This document shows, piece after piece, positions 27,701 to 39,092 of a stretch of DNA of 64,000 nucleotides. A model generated the notes under the pieces. It made no database searches, had not been told where the DNA came from, and was given only the letters and a program-made list of their open reading frames with translations. The number at the start of each line of letters is the position of its first letter. The first letter of the stretch is position 1. The stretch spans positions 18,834 through 82,833 of the forward strand of contig JANBRJ010000078.1 in NCBI GenBank assembly GCA_027577595.1, read 5' to 3'. The position numbers and the translations under genes are program-made. Origin of the DNA: Coemansia sp. RSA 487 (Eukaryota; Kickxellomycota; Kickxellomycetes; Kickxellales; Kickxellaceae).

Positions 27701-30535
27701 CCTTCAGCGGATACGCCCGGCCGTCTGTCCTCGATACAGGCAAATAATCAACTGGGCGATGACGGCAGCAGCAGCAGCGGCAGCGGCAGCAGTAGCAGTA
27801 GCGATAGTGAGAGCGATGGAGAGGATTTGAAAGCGAGCGGTCCTGCCATTGGCCGCCATCGCTCTGGACCTGGCGGATCTGCAGGAACACACGGCAAAAG
27901 CGGGAGGGAACCAGCAAATGGATCGAGTGGAAGACAAGCAGCCGGAATGCATAGCCATTCAAAGCGCATTGACCAGTTCCAACTGGTACAGCTGGGTGGC
28001 AGCACAATTACAAATCTGCATCTTGTAACTCTGACTGCAGTTGGCGAAATCGCTGTGTATAGGGCATTCGAGTTTTGCCCCAAGGAATATATTAACAAGC
28101 TGGCCATCAGAGAGAGCAGTGGCAGCGATGCGATAACCAAACAACCAGCTACCACGCTTTCTGACGATGCAATCTTAGCCTTGCGTTTTACTCGCGTGCA
28201 GCATGATGTTCTTGCATACGAGCCTGACTATGAGCGCAAAGTGCAACAGGTTCAGGCAAAGCAAAAAGATGCGTATTTCGCGTGGGAGGCGCTAAATGAG
28301 TCCAAACTTGCCGAGCGCATTCAAGAAGAAAAGCTTGTTCGAGAGCGCGCCAGGATCAACCAGCAACACGAGGATCCAGCAGTCATTGTCGACTGGGATG
28401 AAGATTCTGAGAACGAGCAGCAGGATGATAATGCCCATCGCATCGGCAGCAGCAGCAGCAGCAACTCGGCTATGGGCGTGGATAGCCATGAGAATCGCAC
28501 AACTGAGAGCAGTCTGGAAATGGTGACATCGTTTGCTGAGCAGCCAGTCGTCGATGATTTGTACGCTGACCCCGGTTTTGGACTAACGAGTGCGGGCAGC
28601 ACAATAAACCCTGTCGCGGTAGATCCAGCTGCAGCGACAACTACCACAGATGAAAATGAAACAGAGCAAGCAAACTCTGGCGAGTATGAAACACAAGAAG
28701 GCGGAGCCAGTGGCAGCAATCTAGACCAGGCCCCCAATCCATCTGCTCCTCTTGCGTGGACGCGCAAGCTTGTTGCGCTAGACAACGTTGGCGGATATCC
28801 AGCGGTTTTTATCTCTGGGCTCCGTCCTGTGCTTGTCGTTGTTGGCACAAAGCGCTATGCCCGCGTGCATCCATTGCGTGCGCTGACTAGGCTTCCGAAG
28901 ACTCTTCTGCCCGAAAATGCGCCTAAAGACTTTGATGCCAAAGCTAGTGGGCTTCTAACATCGTTCAGGCCAATAGTTGGGCTTGCGCGCTTCCATAGCT
29001 CATCGTGCCAGCATGGATTTGTGGCACTCACGCAGGCAGGGGCGCTTGCCATTTCAATGCTACCGACGTCTGTGCGGGCAGCGCGTGGAGGCATCGAGTA
29101 TGATGCACCATGGCCAGTGCGCTGCATTCCCGTCGGCACCGCCCATCCTGGCATCAGCACACTTGGTGGAGTCGCCTTCCACCCAACGTCAGGCAGCTAC
29201 GCTGCAATCTCAACGACCATGGTGCCGTTCTTTATCAAGGAGCCATACGTTGAGATCGCTGCAAGGCATGCCAAGGAGCTGGAAGAGGAGAGTCTGCTAG
29301 CTGCTGGCAAGGATCCGTCGGCTTTTCAGAGCCAGCTGGACAGCCAGCAGCTGATTCCAGAACACAGCCGCAATGATCTGCACACAACGTCCGCACCGCC
29401 ACTGGTGCCTCATTTCTACATGGACCTACTTAGCCCTGTGACATGGGAAACGGTGGACTCTTTCGAGTTTGGCGAGAACGAGCACATTGTAGAGATGCGT
29501 ACACTTGTTCTTGAGTCATCGCAGGCCCTGAGCGGCAGCAAGCCGTTCCTATGCGTTGCTACAGGCTTTGTCCTAGGCGAGGACGTTTCTTCTCGTGGCA
29601 GGGTCTACATATTCGATATCATCGACGTTATTCCCCTGCCTGGACGGCCGCAGACCAACCGCAAGCTAAAGCTGCTGCTGAAGGAAGAGATGCGTGGCAC
29701 AATCAGCGCACTGGGCGAGCTTCGGGGAAATCTGGTTATTTCAGTTGGATCCAAGATATTTGTGCGGTCATTCTCCAACAACGATTCCCTTATCAGCATT
29801 GCCTTCATGGACTGTCAGAGCTGGGTCAGATCGTTAACGGGCTTCAAAAACTATCTACTAATTGGCGATCTGATCAACAGCATATGGTTTGCTGGGTTCC
29901 AAGAGGATGGTCCCACCAAAGTACAAGTCATTGGGCGCGACTATCACAACAGACTCCCTGTCGAATACACTGATCTGGTTGTGCGCGGCCAACAAATGCA
30001 AATCCTGGCCGCTGACTCTCATGGCAACATGCACTTTTTCCAGTATGCGCCACGCGATGTGCACTCATCCAGCGGGCTAAAGCTGATGCGGCGCGGCGAA
30101 TACAATCTGAGATCGCGCATAACCGGTGTCAAGCGCTTGGTGGTGCCAAGCACGGCTGCAGAGACTGTCGGCGAAAACGCAGTTACCCCTTTGCAGCAGC
30201 AGGTGTGCATGGTTGCGACTGAGGCTGGGTCCGTTTATGCGGTGACGATAATACCTGAGAAGATGTTCAAGCGACTGCACCGGATCAACACGCAGCTAGT
30301 GCATGGAATCCCACCGCTTGCTGGGCTGAACCCCAGGGAATATCGCTCGGTGCCGCTGAACCAGCGCCAGCACCAAGCACCGCGGCGTACAGTGCTGGAC
30401 GGCGACCTACTTGTTCCATTCTATGCTCATGGGCCAATCTCGCGCCAGCGCGAGGCTGCACAGCGCGACGGCACCAGCGCAGACCGGGTTTTGCGAGACA
30501 TTGTTGATGCAGAGCTAAAGTTTGCGTTTTTCTAG
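24769..30535 (+). CDS. CFT1: Cleavage and polyadenylation specificity factor, 160-kDa subunit
   Basis: Two exons: 24769-24993 and 25115-30535, joined in phase 0 (donor GTAAGT, branch-like GCTAAT, acceptor GATAG), giving 1,882 residues. The N-terminus (MRDPVYTYCREALPPST, then NLALARGNVLELYEVEL) and the long beta-propeller body match CPSF160/Cft1. The CPSF_A region lies in the last 400 residues (GRVYIFDIIDVIPLPGRP, FMDCQSWVRSLTGFKNYLLIGD, HNRLPVEYTDLVVRG). It is the scaffold of the complex that recognises AAUAAA and prepares pre-mRNA 3' ends. It is longer than human CPSF1 (1,443) because of charged, Ser-rich and Arg/Lys-rich inserts around 27.2-28.0 and 28.4-28.7 kb. Confidence 0.93.
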
Positions 30536-30718
30536 CATGTGCTACCATCACATGGACACAAGTGGCCTTCCCCATAGTAATTTGCTCGTTGATGTGACGT
30601 AAATTAGTTTTTCTTCTTCGCTTTAGTTGTGCAATTTTTTAATTGAAGTAAAGTCACGCCCTTTTTGTACAAATTTTTCTACCCCCTTTCGATTGAACCA
30701 TTATACCTTGAGCTAGAA

Positions 30719-32044
30719 ATGAGCAACGTTGGCGGTCAACGCACCCCTGCTGATACTACAAGTAGACAGCACCAGGATGGCAAGGACGGGCTTTCGCTGC
30801 TCCAACGGCGGGCCATTGCTGCCTCTGAGCATGCACACAGAATACGTCACTCGTCGCCCATGTACCATGAGTCAAACGACCCGACGCTAGAGTTCTTTTA
30901 CCATCCACGCACACTGTCCGTTCTGACCATACTTCTTGCGGGCTTCCTTTATGTCGCGCTCTACGTCGACCCATCAAACGACATGTTAAACACAAAATGG
31001 GGGCTTGTTGCGCTGTGTTCGGTGTTTGTGGTTGTTTCGGTAGTCCTCTTTAGAGACGGCCCATTCATTCGGCCGCACCCAGCCTTCTGGCGTGGGGTCC
31101 TCGGGCTGAACGTCTTGTATGAAATGTTTCTGGTGTTTCTTCTGTTCCAGAGCAAGCAGACGGGGCGCCAAATAATGACGTTCTTTGACCCTACTCTGGG
31201 AGTGGTGCTTCCAGAGCGCTCGTATGGTGACAAGTGTGAGCTGACCTGGGCCAACGTGAGCGAGGGCATCGACATATTTGTCTTGGCGCACTCACTTGGT
31301 TGGTTTTGCAAGGCACTTATTATTCGCAATCACACAATGTGTTGGATTTTGTCAATTACCTTTGAGCTGTCAGAGTATTCGCTTGCGCACCACCTTCCAA
31401 ACTTTAACGAGTGCTGGTGGGACCACTGGCTTCTCGATGTGCTAATCTGTAACTGGCTTGGCATCTACATTGGGATGAAGTGGTGCGAGTATTTCAAAAT
31501 GAAGACGTACACATGGCATGGGATCCGGGAGATCCCGTCCATCAAAGGAAAGATCAGCCGGGCCGGCGCGCAATTTACCCCGCATAGCTGGACGGTATAT
31601 GAGTGGGCTCCGACACGTCGCTTCAAGAGCTTTGCCGGGTTTGTTCTGTTTGCAGTGCTCATTATGCTTGCCGAGCTGAATGTGTTCTATCTCAAGTCTC
31701 TTTTGTGGATCCCGCCAGAGCACCCGCTTGTTATCTCACGGCTGTCGCTGCTCTTTCTGTTTGCCCTGCCCAGCGCACGCGAGTATTATGAATACTACTC
31801 GAATCCGCACTGCAAGCGCATGGGTGCACACTGTTGGATGCTTATTGCTACACTGATCACAGAGCTGTTGATCATCGTCAAATTTGCGCGAGGGGAGTTT
31901 TCTGAGCCGTTCCCGACGCCAGTCATCGTGTTCTGGTCGCTTGTGGCGAGCGCAGTTGCTGGGTTCTCGCTGTGGCGGTTTGTGGTTATTCCCAAGCTGC
32001 AGAAACAGTCATTTGATCAAAACGGCCGTGCAAAGGTGGAATAA
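30719..32044 (+). CDS. Phosphatidylserine synthase, base-exchange type (PSS1-like)
   Basis: From the ATG at 30719 the protein has 441 residues. It is a polytopic membrane protein of the PSS family. Landmarks are FFYHPRTLSVLTILL, RDGPFIRPHPAFWRGVLGLNVLY, KALIIRNHTMCWILSITFELSEY, HHLPNFNECWWDHWLLDVL, and the Trp/Tyr-rich MKTYTWHGIREI loop. Roughly nine or ten hydrophobic segments are visible. These enzymes work in the endoplasmic reticulum and swap the head group of phosphatidylcholine or phosphatidylethanolamine for serine. Budding and fission yeasts use an unrelated CDP-diacylglycerol enzyme (Cho1/Pps1), so this animal- and plant-like enzyme is notable in a fungus. A short upstream in-frame stretch without ATG is taken as 5' UTR. 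Confidence 0.9.
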   Translation: MSNVGGQRTPADTTSRQHQDGKDGLSLLQRRAIAASEHAHRIRHSSPMYHESNDPTLEFFYHPRTLSVLTILLAGFLYVALYVDPSNDMLNTKWGLVALCSVFVVVSVVLFRDGPFIRPHPAFWRGVLGLNVLYEMFLVFLLFQSKQTGRQIMTFFDPTLGVVLPERSYGDKCELTWANVSEGIDIFVLAHSLGWFCKALIIRNHTMCWILSITFELSEYSLAHHLPNFNECWWDHWLLDVLICNWLGIYIGMKWCEYFKMKTYTWHGIREIPSIKGKISRAGAQFTPHSWTVYEWAPTRRFKSFAGFVLFAVLIMLAELNVFYLKSLLWIPPEHPLVISRLSLLFLFALPSAREYYEYYSNPHCKRMGAHCWMLIATLITELLIIVKFARGEFSEPFPTPVIVFWSLVASAVAGFSLWRFVVIPKLQKQSFDQNGRAKVE

Positions 32045-32375
32045 AATAACAACATCCAGCTCGAAACAGTGCCAGAACTCCAATTGTCTGTTTTGTAGTC
32101 TACATATTGAGCTGGATCATTCAAATTAAATAATGGTTTTGGACTTTTTTTTTCTGTCTTGCGCATACAAAGAGCACAAACTGCCGTGTCACCAGATTGC
32201 TAGGCTCCAAGCGCTGATATTGCTGTTGATATGCCAAATCAAGGTTTTGCGTGCAAGCGATAATTACAACAACTGCAGAAACCGTGAGAATGTAGGTCTT
32301 GTCTCTTTCCTTTAAAGTTGGTTTTTTTTTTCATTATAGTAATATTTATATTTTGAAAACGTTCACCGCTAAACC

Positions 32376-34293
32376 ATGCAATCACTGCCGAACATTAATA
32401 TCTATACCGATCTGTCTGCCTTGAGTGTAGACAGTCACGATGCGCTCGTTGTCGTCTATACGGATACCAAGGCGCTTGCGTTGCTTGGAGGACCAGCGTT
32501 GACTGTGGTATCAGCGATCCAGCCGTATGTCCAGATAGACAAGGAGTTCGGAAAGACAGTTGCTCTTGTTCCGGCAGCGTCTGTTGGCGGCGGGCGTCTT
32601 GTGCTGTCTCCAATCGGATCTCTCGACAACGACACCGACGATGTGCGCAAGATAGCTGACGCTGTCAAGGCGGGGATAGCAAGAGCCATTGACGCTGGAT
32701 CAACGCATCCTGCCGTTTTCCTTGCAGAGGCACCGCCCAGCGAGGACATTGGCCCGGACACAGACTACTCCCGGTGGATAGAGGTTGCGGTGCTGGCAGC
32801 GCTTGATTCATCGTACACGACGCTTGTTGTGCGCGAGCATCTTACAGCTATACATGGCGCCGATGCGGTTCTAGAAAAAGTCGCGTCAATTGACTTTGTA
32901 GTCCATGGATCTGCAGCCAGCAAGGCTGATCTGGATGTAGTGATCAAGCGCGCACAGGCAATCGAGCAAGGGCGTCGCCTAGCTGTCGACATAGGATACG
33001 GCGACGCTGAGCGCATGACGCCGTACAAGTGTGCTGAGACGATTAAGGCAGCGGTTGACTCTATACCTGGCGTATCGTATGAGGAGATCAAGGATCTGGA
33101 TGTGATCAAGCGCGAATATCCCCTGCTCTACAACTCTGCGCGTGCATCTTTCTCAGGTAAGCGTTGTTTTGTTTTGTATTGTTGTGTATATGGTTGACTG
33201 GGGGAGGTGATTGGTGCTAATCTGTGCCCAAGTGGTTCTGCTGATATTGATCAGCTGGATGTAGAGGAGCGCACGCGGCCCTGTGTTGTCAAGCTCGAGT
33301 ACAAATCACCCGAGCCGAAGCAAGTGAAGGAACAGTAAGTAGTGCCAAAGCAACCAACGGCATCCATGTCCGCAACACAACTGCTGCCACTTGATTGCTT
33401 GTATGTATTCCCTGCGTAAAAAGTAACAGGCAGATCAGACGTGCTTAGCGCGTTGCCTTTGTGATTCAATTGCACAATATAGCTTGTACTTTGTCGGAAA
33501 GGGTGTCACGTATGACACGGGAGGTATCTCGCTCAAGATCGGAGGTGCCATGCGTGGGATGTCACGCGACAAGCTCGGTGCTTGCGGGGTTGCAGGCTTT
33601 GTCGCAGCGACTGGCGTGGTGCAGGAGAAAGCAGTTAACATCAGCAGCATCCTGGCATTTGAGCGCAACTCGATAGGCCCAAACTCGCTGCTACCTGACG
33701 AGGTCGTTGTGTCCCGCGCTGGCGTGCGTGTTTTGATTAACGACACCGACGCCGAGGGGCGGTTGGTGATGACCGACCCCATTGCAGAGTGCCGCGAGCG
33801 CATTATGGCGGCGCGCGCTGCCGGCGACAAAACACCTGCGGCCATATACACAGCAGCAACACTGACTGGCCACGTCATTCGCGCGTACGGGTGGTATGGC
33901 GCTACAGTCGCGAACGGACCGGCGCGCAAGGGCGGTTACGACCGGCGGCTGGCGGTGTCTGGGCTGGCGTACGGCGATCCGTTCGAAAATAGTGTTATGC
34001 GCCGTGAGGACCACCGGTTCGTGGCTGCCAGGACGGACCGTGAGGATGTCTACCAGAGTAACGACAGGGCTAGCACTATGACCGACCGAGGCCATCAATA
34101 CCCAGCTGCGTTTATAATCAAGGCGTCGGGTCTGGATAAGCACAGCCTTGCGTCGGGCTGCGATGCTGCCATTCCGTTTGTGCATGTTGACGTGGCAGGC
34201 AGCGCAGAGGATGGCTGCGAACCCGGACTGGGTCTTTGCGCCATCACTGGCAGCCCCGTGGCAACATTTGCAGGCGCGTTTTGGGCACTGTAG
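32376..34293 (+). CDS. M17 leucyl aminopeptidase family protein
   Basis: Three exons: 32376-33156, 33265-33334 and 33483-34293, with introns GTAAGC...GTAG and GTAAGT...ATAG, giving 553 residues. The N-terminal half is the M17 alpha/beta domain. The C-terminal half is the catalytic domain with all expected metal and catalytic residues: Lys in VGKG, Asp and Lys in TYDTGGISLK, Asp in SRDKLGA, and Asp, Glu and Arg in NDTDAEGRLVMTDP. The sequence after that (TAATLTGHVIRAYGWYG, HQYPAAFI) is closest, as far as I recall, to the animal NPEPL1 / C. elegans W07G4.4 branch rather than bacterial PepA. It removes N-terminal residues from peptides with two metal ions, probably as a hexamer. The second exon is only 70 bases; its acceptor was chosen because it alone keeps the phase. 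Confidence 0.88.
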
Positions 34294-34938
34294 ACAAGGC
34301 TCGTCATGTTGCATGTTTTCTCTGTCTTTTGTTGCACAGGCGACATTAATTCATATATAGATGGCTGGGCTGTGTAATAGCAGTGCAAGCGTGCTGCAGA
34401 AACCCACCTGGTTCTGTGGTCAACAATAACAGAGAGACTGATTTTATTTCCCAGGTGGGATGTCCAGACAATATTGACAAAGCGTGGGATGAAAAAGCGT
34501 ATTTTGGCTAGGCGTCTACAAAAGTCGACCAGTAGAGAAAAAGGGGGAGGCGTTGGTGTTGGTGTTGGTGTTGGCGTTGGTGTTGGTGTTGGAGCTGTGG
34601 GCTTGCATGAGCCTGCCAAATGGCTGTTGGGCTCTTTCCATTTCTGACCAGGCAAACCGTCATCGGCTTTTTCTTCGTTTGTTTGGAAAGGAGCGAAACA
34701 ATGCTTCCTCAATACCTTTTTTGCGTTGGAACAATTCAGGCTAGACTAGCTGACTGTTTGCACCTTTGGCCTGTTTTAGGTAGATATAACACATTAGGTG
34801 TTTTTGTTTTGCTTTTGCATTGCTTCGCTTTGTATGCGCTGTTAATGCTTAAAGGCGATGATTGTTGCATGATTACACAATGCCAAAAATAAAGGGCACA
34901 GACGCTCGGATTCAAAGTCCTGTGTCAGACATAGCTGG
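34294..34938. other. intergenic region with a simple repeat
   Basis: Contains the 3' end of the aminopeptidase gene and a GTTGGT-type repeat. No gene recognised. Confidence 0.5.
34551..34593. repeat. GTTGGT hexamer repeat
   Basis: About seven near-perfect copies of a GTTGGT/GTTGGC unit in non-coding sequence. Confidence 0.9.
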
Positions 34939-35193
34939 CTAGTCATCAATGTGCAAAAAAACAAGGTTGTCTGTTTGAGGAATGTTGCTTGGGATCGACT
35001 CAAGATGGATGCTTCTTATTGTTGATGGAGGATATTGGTGGAGTGAGATACCAATGCCAATTGTTAGCACGGCCTTGAATGCAGAGCTCCAGATTAGTTG
35101 GATTCCAAATGTCTTGATAATTATCTGCAAGCCTGTCTGCATGGCGTACACTTGCTCTACATAGTTTTTTTTGGACGAATATTGCACAAAGCC
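34939..35193 (-). CDS. possible last exon of an unidentified gene
   Basis: After an acceptor-like GTTTGCAG, the minus strand reads about 84 residues beginning GFVQYSSKKNYVEQVYAMQTG, continuing IIIKTFGIQLIWSSAFK, and ending FLHIDD before TAG. The composition looks coding, with a possible hydrophobic helix. The DNA to the right has a TTTG repeat, as an intron might, and then a few open frames (for example 35375-35605), but I could not join them into a credible gene. No family recognised. Confidence 0.25.
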   Translation of the reverse strand, partial: GFVQYSSKKNYVEQVYAMQTGLQIIIKTFGIQLIWSSAFKAVLTIGIGISLHQYPPSTIRSIHLESIPSNIPQTDNLVFLHIDD

Positions 35194-35239
35194 TGCAAAC
35201 GACAGATGTAAAATTGCCAGACTTGCGACGCACAGACAC

Positions 35240-35270
35240 TTGTTTGTTTGTTTGTTTGTTTGTTTGTTTT
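35240..35270. repeat. TTTG tetranucleotide repeat
   Basis: About seven perfect copies of TTTG. Confidence 0.92.
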
Positions 35271-37420
35271 TCTCCTTTGGCCCCATGTGTTGTCTTTGCA
35301 AAGGCTTGCTGGCCATGTGCATCAAGAACGAGGAATAGAAAAACGATGGACGCAGCAAGTAGTCACTATTCATACTATGCAAGGGGCAGATGCGCACAAC
35401 ACATGAGGTTTGCAGCACATGGTGTGTGGAGTCGATGCTCCTCATAATACTCCACCTTTCCCAGTACATTCGCTCTCACACATTTTCTTGTTCCGTGCAG
35501 CAACGGCTCCCACATGCCGTCTATACCCGCGCAATATGGCGACACAGCAAGGGGTGGATTCAAAAAGAAGGATATGCTTTTCATGATTCGATAGATGCTT
35601 GACATGTGCTACATACTCCCTCCTCTGCAACAATCGAAACAATGGCTAGAAACCACAAGGAAAGCTTTTTCACACCCGAGCCAAGCGGCATCCTGTGTAT
35701 TACAGCAATTATTAGACGCATTCATCTGCGCTGACCTAGATATAACGAAACTCAGCAGATAGCACAAAGCAAAATGCGTTTTTTTAATTACAAGAATATG
35801 AAATGTTTTCAAATTCGGTGTATTAATGCCATGTCGAGAAGGATAGCGAGTGCCTTTCTTTATGCACGTGAATATAAGCGTTATTAGCTTATATTATTCG
35901 AGCATCTATAGTGATAACGTTCTTAATTCTGTATTATATTTTCCAAACGTCCGTAAACGAGCACTCTTTGTTATCTAGCGGTCTATATCGACCAAGAATC
36001 GAAAGACTCTTTGGACTGATGCATATCGAAAGTGTCATAAAAAGAACATACATTGTGGTTGTCCTTTGTACGGACATTATCTAGCTATGAGCAAAGCATA
36101 ACTGAAATGCAGTGAGCAAAATGGCAGAAGAGGGGGTATTTATTTCTTCAATTGCCTCCGAAGCTCGGAAACAGTCGGAAATAACTAGCAAGCAGCGGCT
36201 GGAAGAGAGACATGTGCTCTTGTTAAACACCGAACAGCGCCAACTCAAACGCAAATGAAGACGATGCAGCAAGACCGATTTGGAAGATAGTGGCAAGCAT
36301 TGGAAATTAAAAATGCGGCAGCAGCTTTTGTTTTTGGGAAACCCGCTAAATGAAAGTGGTGTAGATTATACAGATATTAAGGTGCAATGTGAAGACGTTT
36401 TTTGTTTTGTTTGGCAAGCATTGCTTGGTGAAAGCAAATAAAAAAAGCGCGATTGGCATCAACACCAAGGCAATGTGGCCAACAACAAACCGCATTTCCT
36501 TGTTTTGGGCACCGGCGAATCTTGGGAGAGCGATATATGTATGTGCATTTTACCGAAACGCCATCTCCACGCTCGCGCGGCCAGAGCTTCCAGAAGAGGA
36601 AAGGGGAGGTCTGCTGGAAGACGAAGTTGCCAAAAGAAAAAACAATGGAGGCGCGGTTGCGGGCGCACGCACCCACGCCTTGGCGTGGAGAGCGGATGAG
36701 GAAAGCACCAACAATCAGAACAACGCGCTTGTTCTTGGAGCAGTTGTGCATTTCTTTCAAGTGCAGAGGCGACAGACGAGCAATATTTGCTGGACTTTTT
36801 GAATGGGGGTGGGGAGACAAGGCCGAGGCAAGACAAAGGCGTCTGTTGCTGAATACATGGGATTACTCTATCCTGCACACAAAAAAGGCTGCTTTTTCTC
36901 TTGGTCCAAATCCTCACGATGTGTCTTGTCTTCGTGGTCGCATGCGTGTTCCCGGCTGGTGCCTGTGCGCCCCCGGGGTAGCCAAATTCCTCCTTTGTTG
37001 GTGGCCAGCTCCGGGCTTTCTTGCTGGCTTGCTTTAAAAGTCTCCTGGCTCCTTGTCTGTCGGCTGCTGTATCTTACACCTTTCCTTGACTTGTGCTTCT
37101 CCTAGCTCCGGACTTCTTTTTTATCTCGCCTGTTCTTTCATCGCAAGACTAAGCTGCATTCGTCGTCACGATACACACAAGCTACCTAGACGCGACATAT
37201 TCTGACCTCCTTCTGCTTCGCTTGACGCTCACTGCATCTAAGAAATACGCCTTTGCAAATCTCGCTGATTCACGATACAATTGCGCATTCGCCTCGGCTT
37301 GGAAGCATTAGCGCAAACGAGCCATTCTTTATCCGTGTCTAGCTGCTGGACAGAAGACCATACCAAGGTAAGCCCGGCGACTATGTATATCGCCTCTCTA
37401 CTTGATAGCGTGTCCATCGT

Positions 37421-37461
37421 CGATGCCGATGCCGATGCCGATGTCGATGTCGACATCGATG
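37421..37461. repeat. GATGCC/GATGTC hexamer repeat
   Basis: About six near-perfect hexamers in the long upstream region. An open frame over it encodes Asp-Ala/Asp-Val repeats, probably not a protein. Confidence 0.88.
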
Positions 37462-37709
37462 TAATTGCTAGTACCGAGCAAGATGGCGCTTCCGTGTTGC
37501 TGCCTCTCTTTCATCAAATTCCCACACCTCAACCACCTTACCCGCTTCCTATATACATGCACACCGGTCACATATATTGAACGGCGTTCGTACCAGAAGC
37601 GCCATATTGAGCAAGCTGTCTCGGCTCACAAGGCACACCCAATGCATCCCAGGATCTGGCAACCAAGCTCTCCATTTGGCTTCAGCAAACCCCGCCTGCT
37701 TTCCCAGGA

Positions 37710-37777
37710 CTGATGGGGCTGCTGATGCTGATACTGATGCTGGTACTGATGCTGATGCTGATGCTGATGCTGATTGC
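37710..37777. repeat. CTGATG-type repeat
   Basis: About ten imperfect CTGATG/CTGGTA/CTGATA units. Non-coding as far as can be judged. Confidence 0.88.
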
Positions 37778-39092
37778 GATTCCCTGCACTCGTCCAGATT
37801 CTATCTTGCATGTTTATGTCATGGGAACTGCACCTATATTCTCATCTGCACCTGGCTCCGCACTCTGTCCCTTTGTCCCACACGTCTTCCATCCGGGCAT
37901 CAGCTCATCCTTTATTTGGGATGCTGCTCTTGTCTGATCTGATCTGATTGCGCCTTTTCAGTAGCAACGCTCGGCTAGTGCATGGTGGGTGGGCGGATGA
38001 AAGCACTTTTTGGGTAACATCACCACTTGCTGACATCCTGTTTGCTGCAGCAACTGTATTCGGATTAAGCCACAGAAACTCAGCAAGCAGATGCGCAAAT
38101 GCAGTGTTTAAGCTTGGGGTAGAAAGCGGAAGGAGGAGCGGCAGGGCTGGGAGATTCGCAAGAGCATGGGTTGGCTGGCAGGCAAGCCGATCTGCAGCAT
38201 GCACAATCCAGATTGCGCCGAACAGCAGAGATTTGCACGGTGTTCAAATACAGGTCCAGCAGCACCCCCTCCTCCCTTTTGCGGATCGCACGCGCGCACT
38301 TGAGCATTAGCCCGGCGGCGCTGGAACGGCGGCTGCATGCGGCCTTTTGCAAAGCTGTGCTGTTCGATTTCCTTTCTCGCATTCATCCACAGCTCTGGAT
38401 GCTGCATGTCTTGCCCCTTCTTTGTGGCGGGTTTGTGCTTGCGCGGGTGATATCTACATACACGCACTTGTTGCTGGTTATTTATACATTTTCTGCATCC
38501 GCCAGCCGCCCCGCCCTCTCGCCCATCCATGGTCTTGCGTGCAAACCATCGATGCATCCCACCGATGGTCCTTTTTCTCCTCCATTCCTCTCTGCATCCA
38601 GCGGATCCTGCTACGCGAACCACCCTATTTCTGCCTTCTTGTATCTATATATCCCCTGCCAAACCCTCCTCTCCCCTTCCTGTCCTTCTGCGACGCCTGT
38701 CCACCTAGCCAGCAAAGCAGCCGTTGCCTGCTTTCCAGCGGCCCCTTCAGCCAGCGGGCTTCCCGACAAGCACCCAGGCTCATCCCAAGCACATCCACAC
38801 ATACAATCACCGCATTCATATTTTAAGCTTGCGATCTCCTCCGTGCTTTGGTCGCATCAGCAACGGCAGCAGTAGCTACTGGATCCGCTACCGCCGCAAA
38901 AAGCAAATAAATAGATCCAGTCGTGGCGTGAATCGCCCAGCGCACATCCATCAAGAGTACACGCACTCAACCACCGCTCTTCTGCACTCTCCACCCAACA
39001 GGGCGTCTTTCTCCTTTCTCTCCTTTCTCTCTGCTTCTGGTGTAGTCCAAGGCACATCTTGCCGAATCCACAGCACACAACAGCACGACCAG

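Larger units (their letters stand above)
35194..39092. other. long non-coding upstream region of the trihelix factor gene
   Basis: Nearly 3.9 kb without a convincing gene. It is unusual here because most neighbouring genes are separated by 100-500 bases. It holds several simple repeats (TTTG at 35240-35270, GATGCC at 37421-37461, CTGATG at 37710-37777) and becomes C+T rich from about 36.9 kb on, as expected of promoter and long 5' UTR. A donor-like AAGGTAAGC near 37365-37373 might mark a 5' UTR intron. Many overlapping frames over 36.4-38.9 kb are open by composition only. Confidence 0.5.

Noticed and set aside
36377-37105. Several overlapping open frames on both strands
   Set aside because: They overlap each other in many frames, lack domains and have compositions explained by local base bias.
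37281-37580. Open frame encoding Asp-Ala/Asp-Val repeats
   Set aside because: Produced by a hexamer microsatellite in the upstream region of the trihelix gene; no conserved sequence around it.
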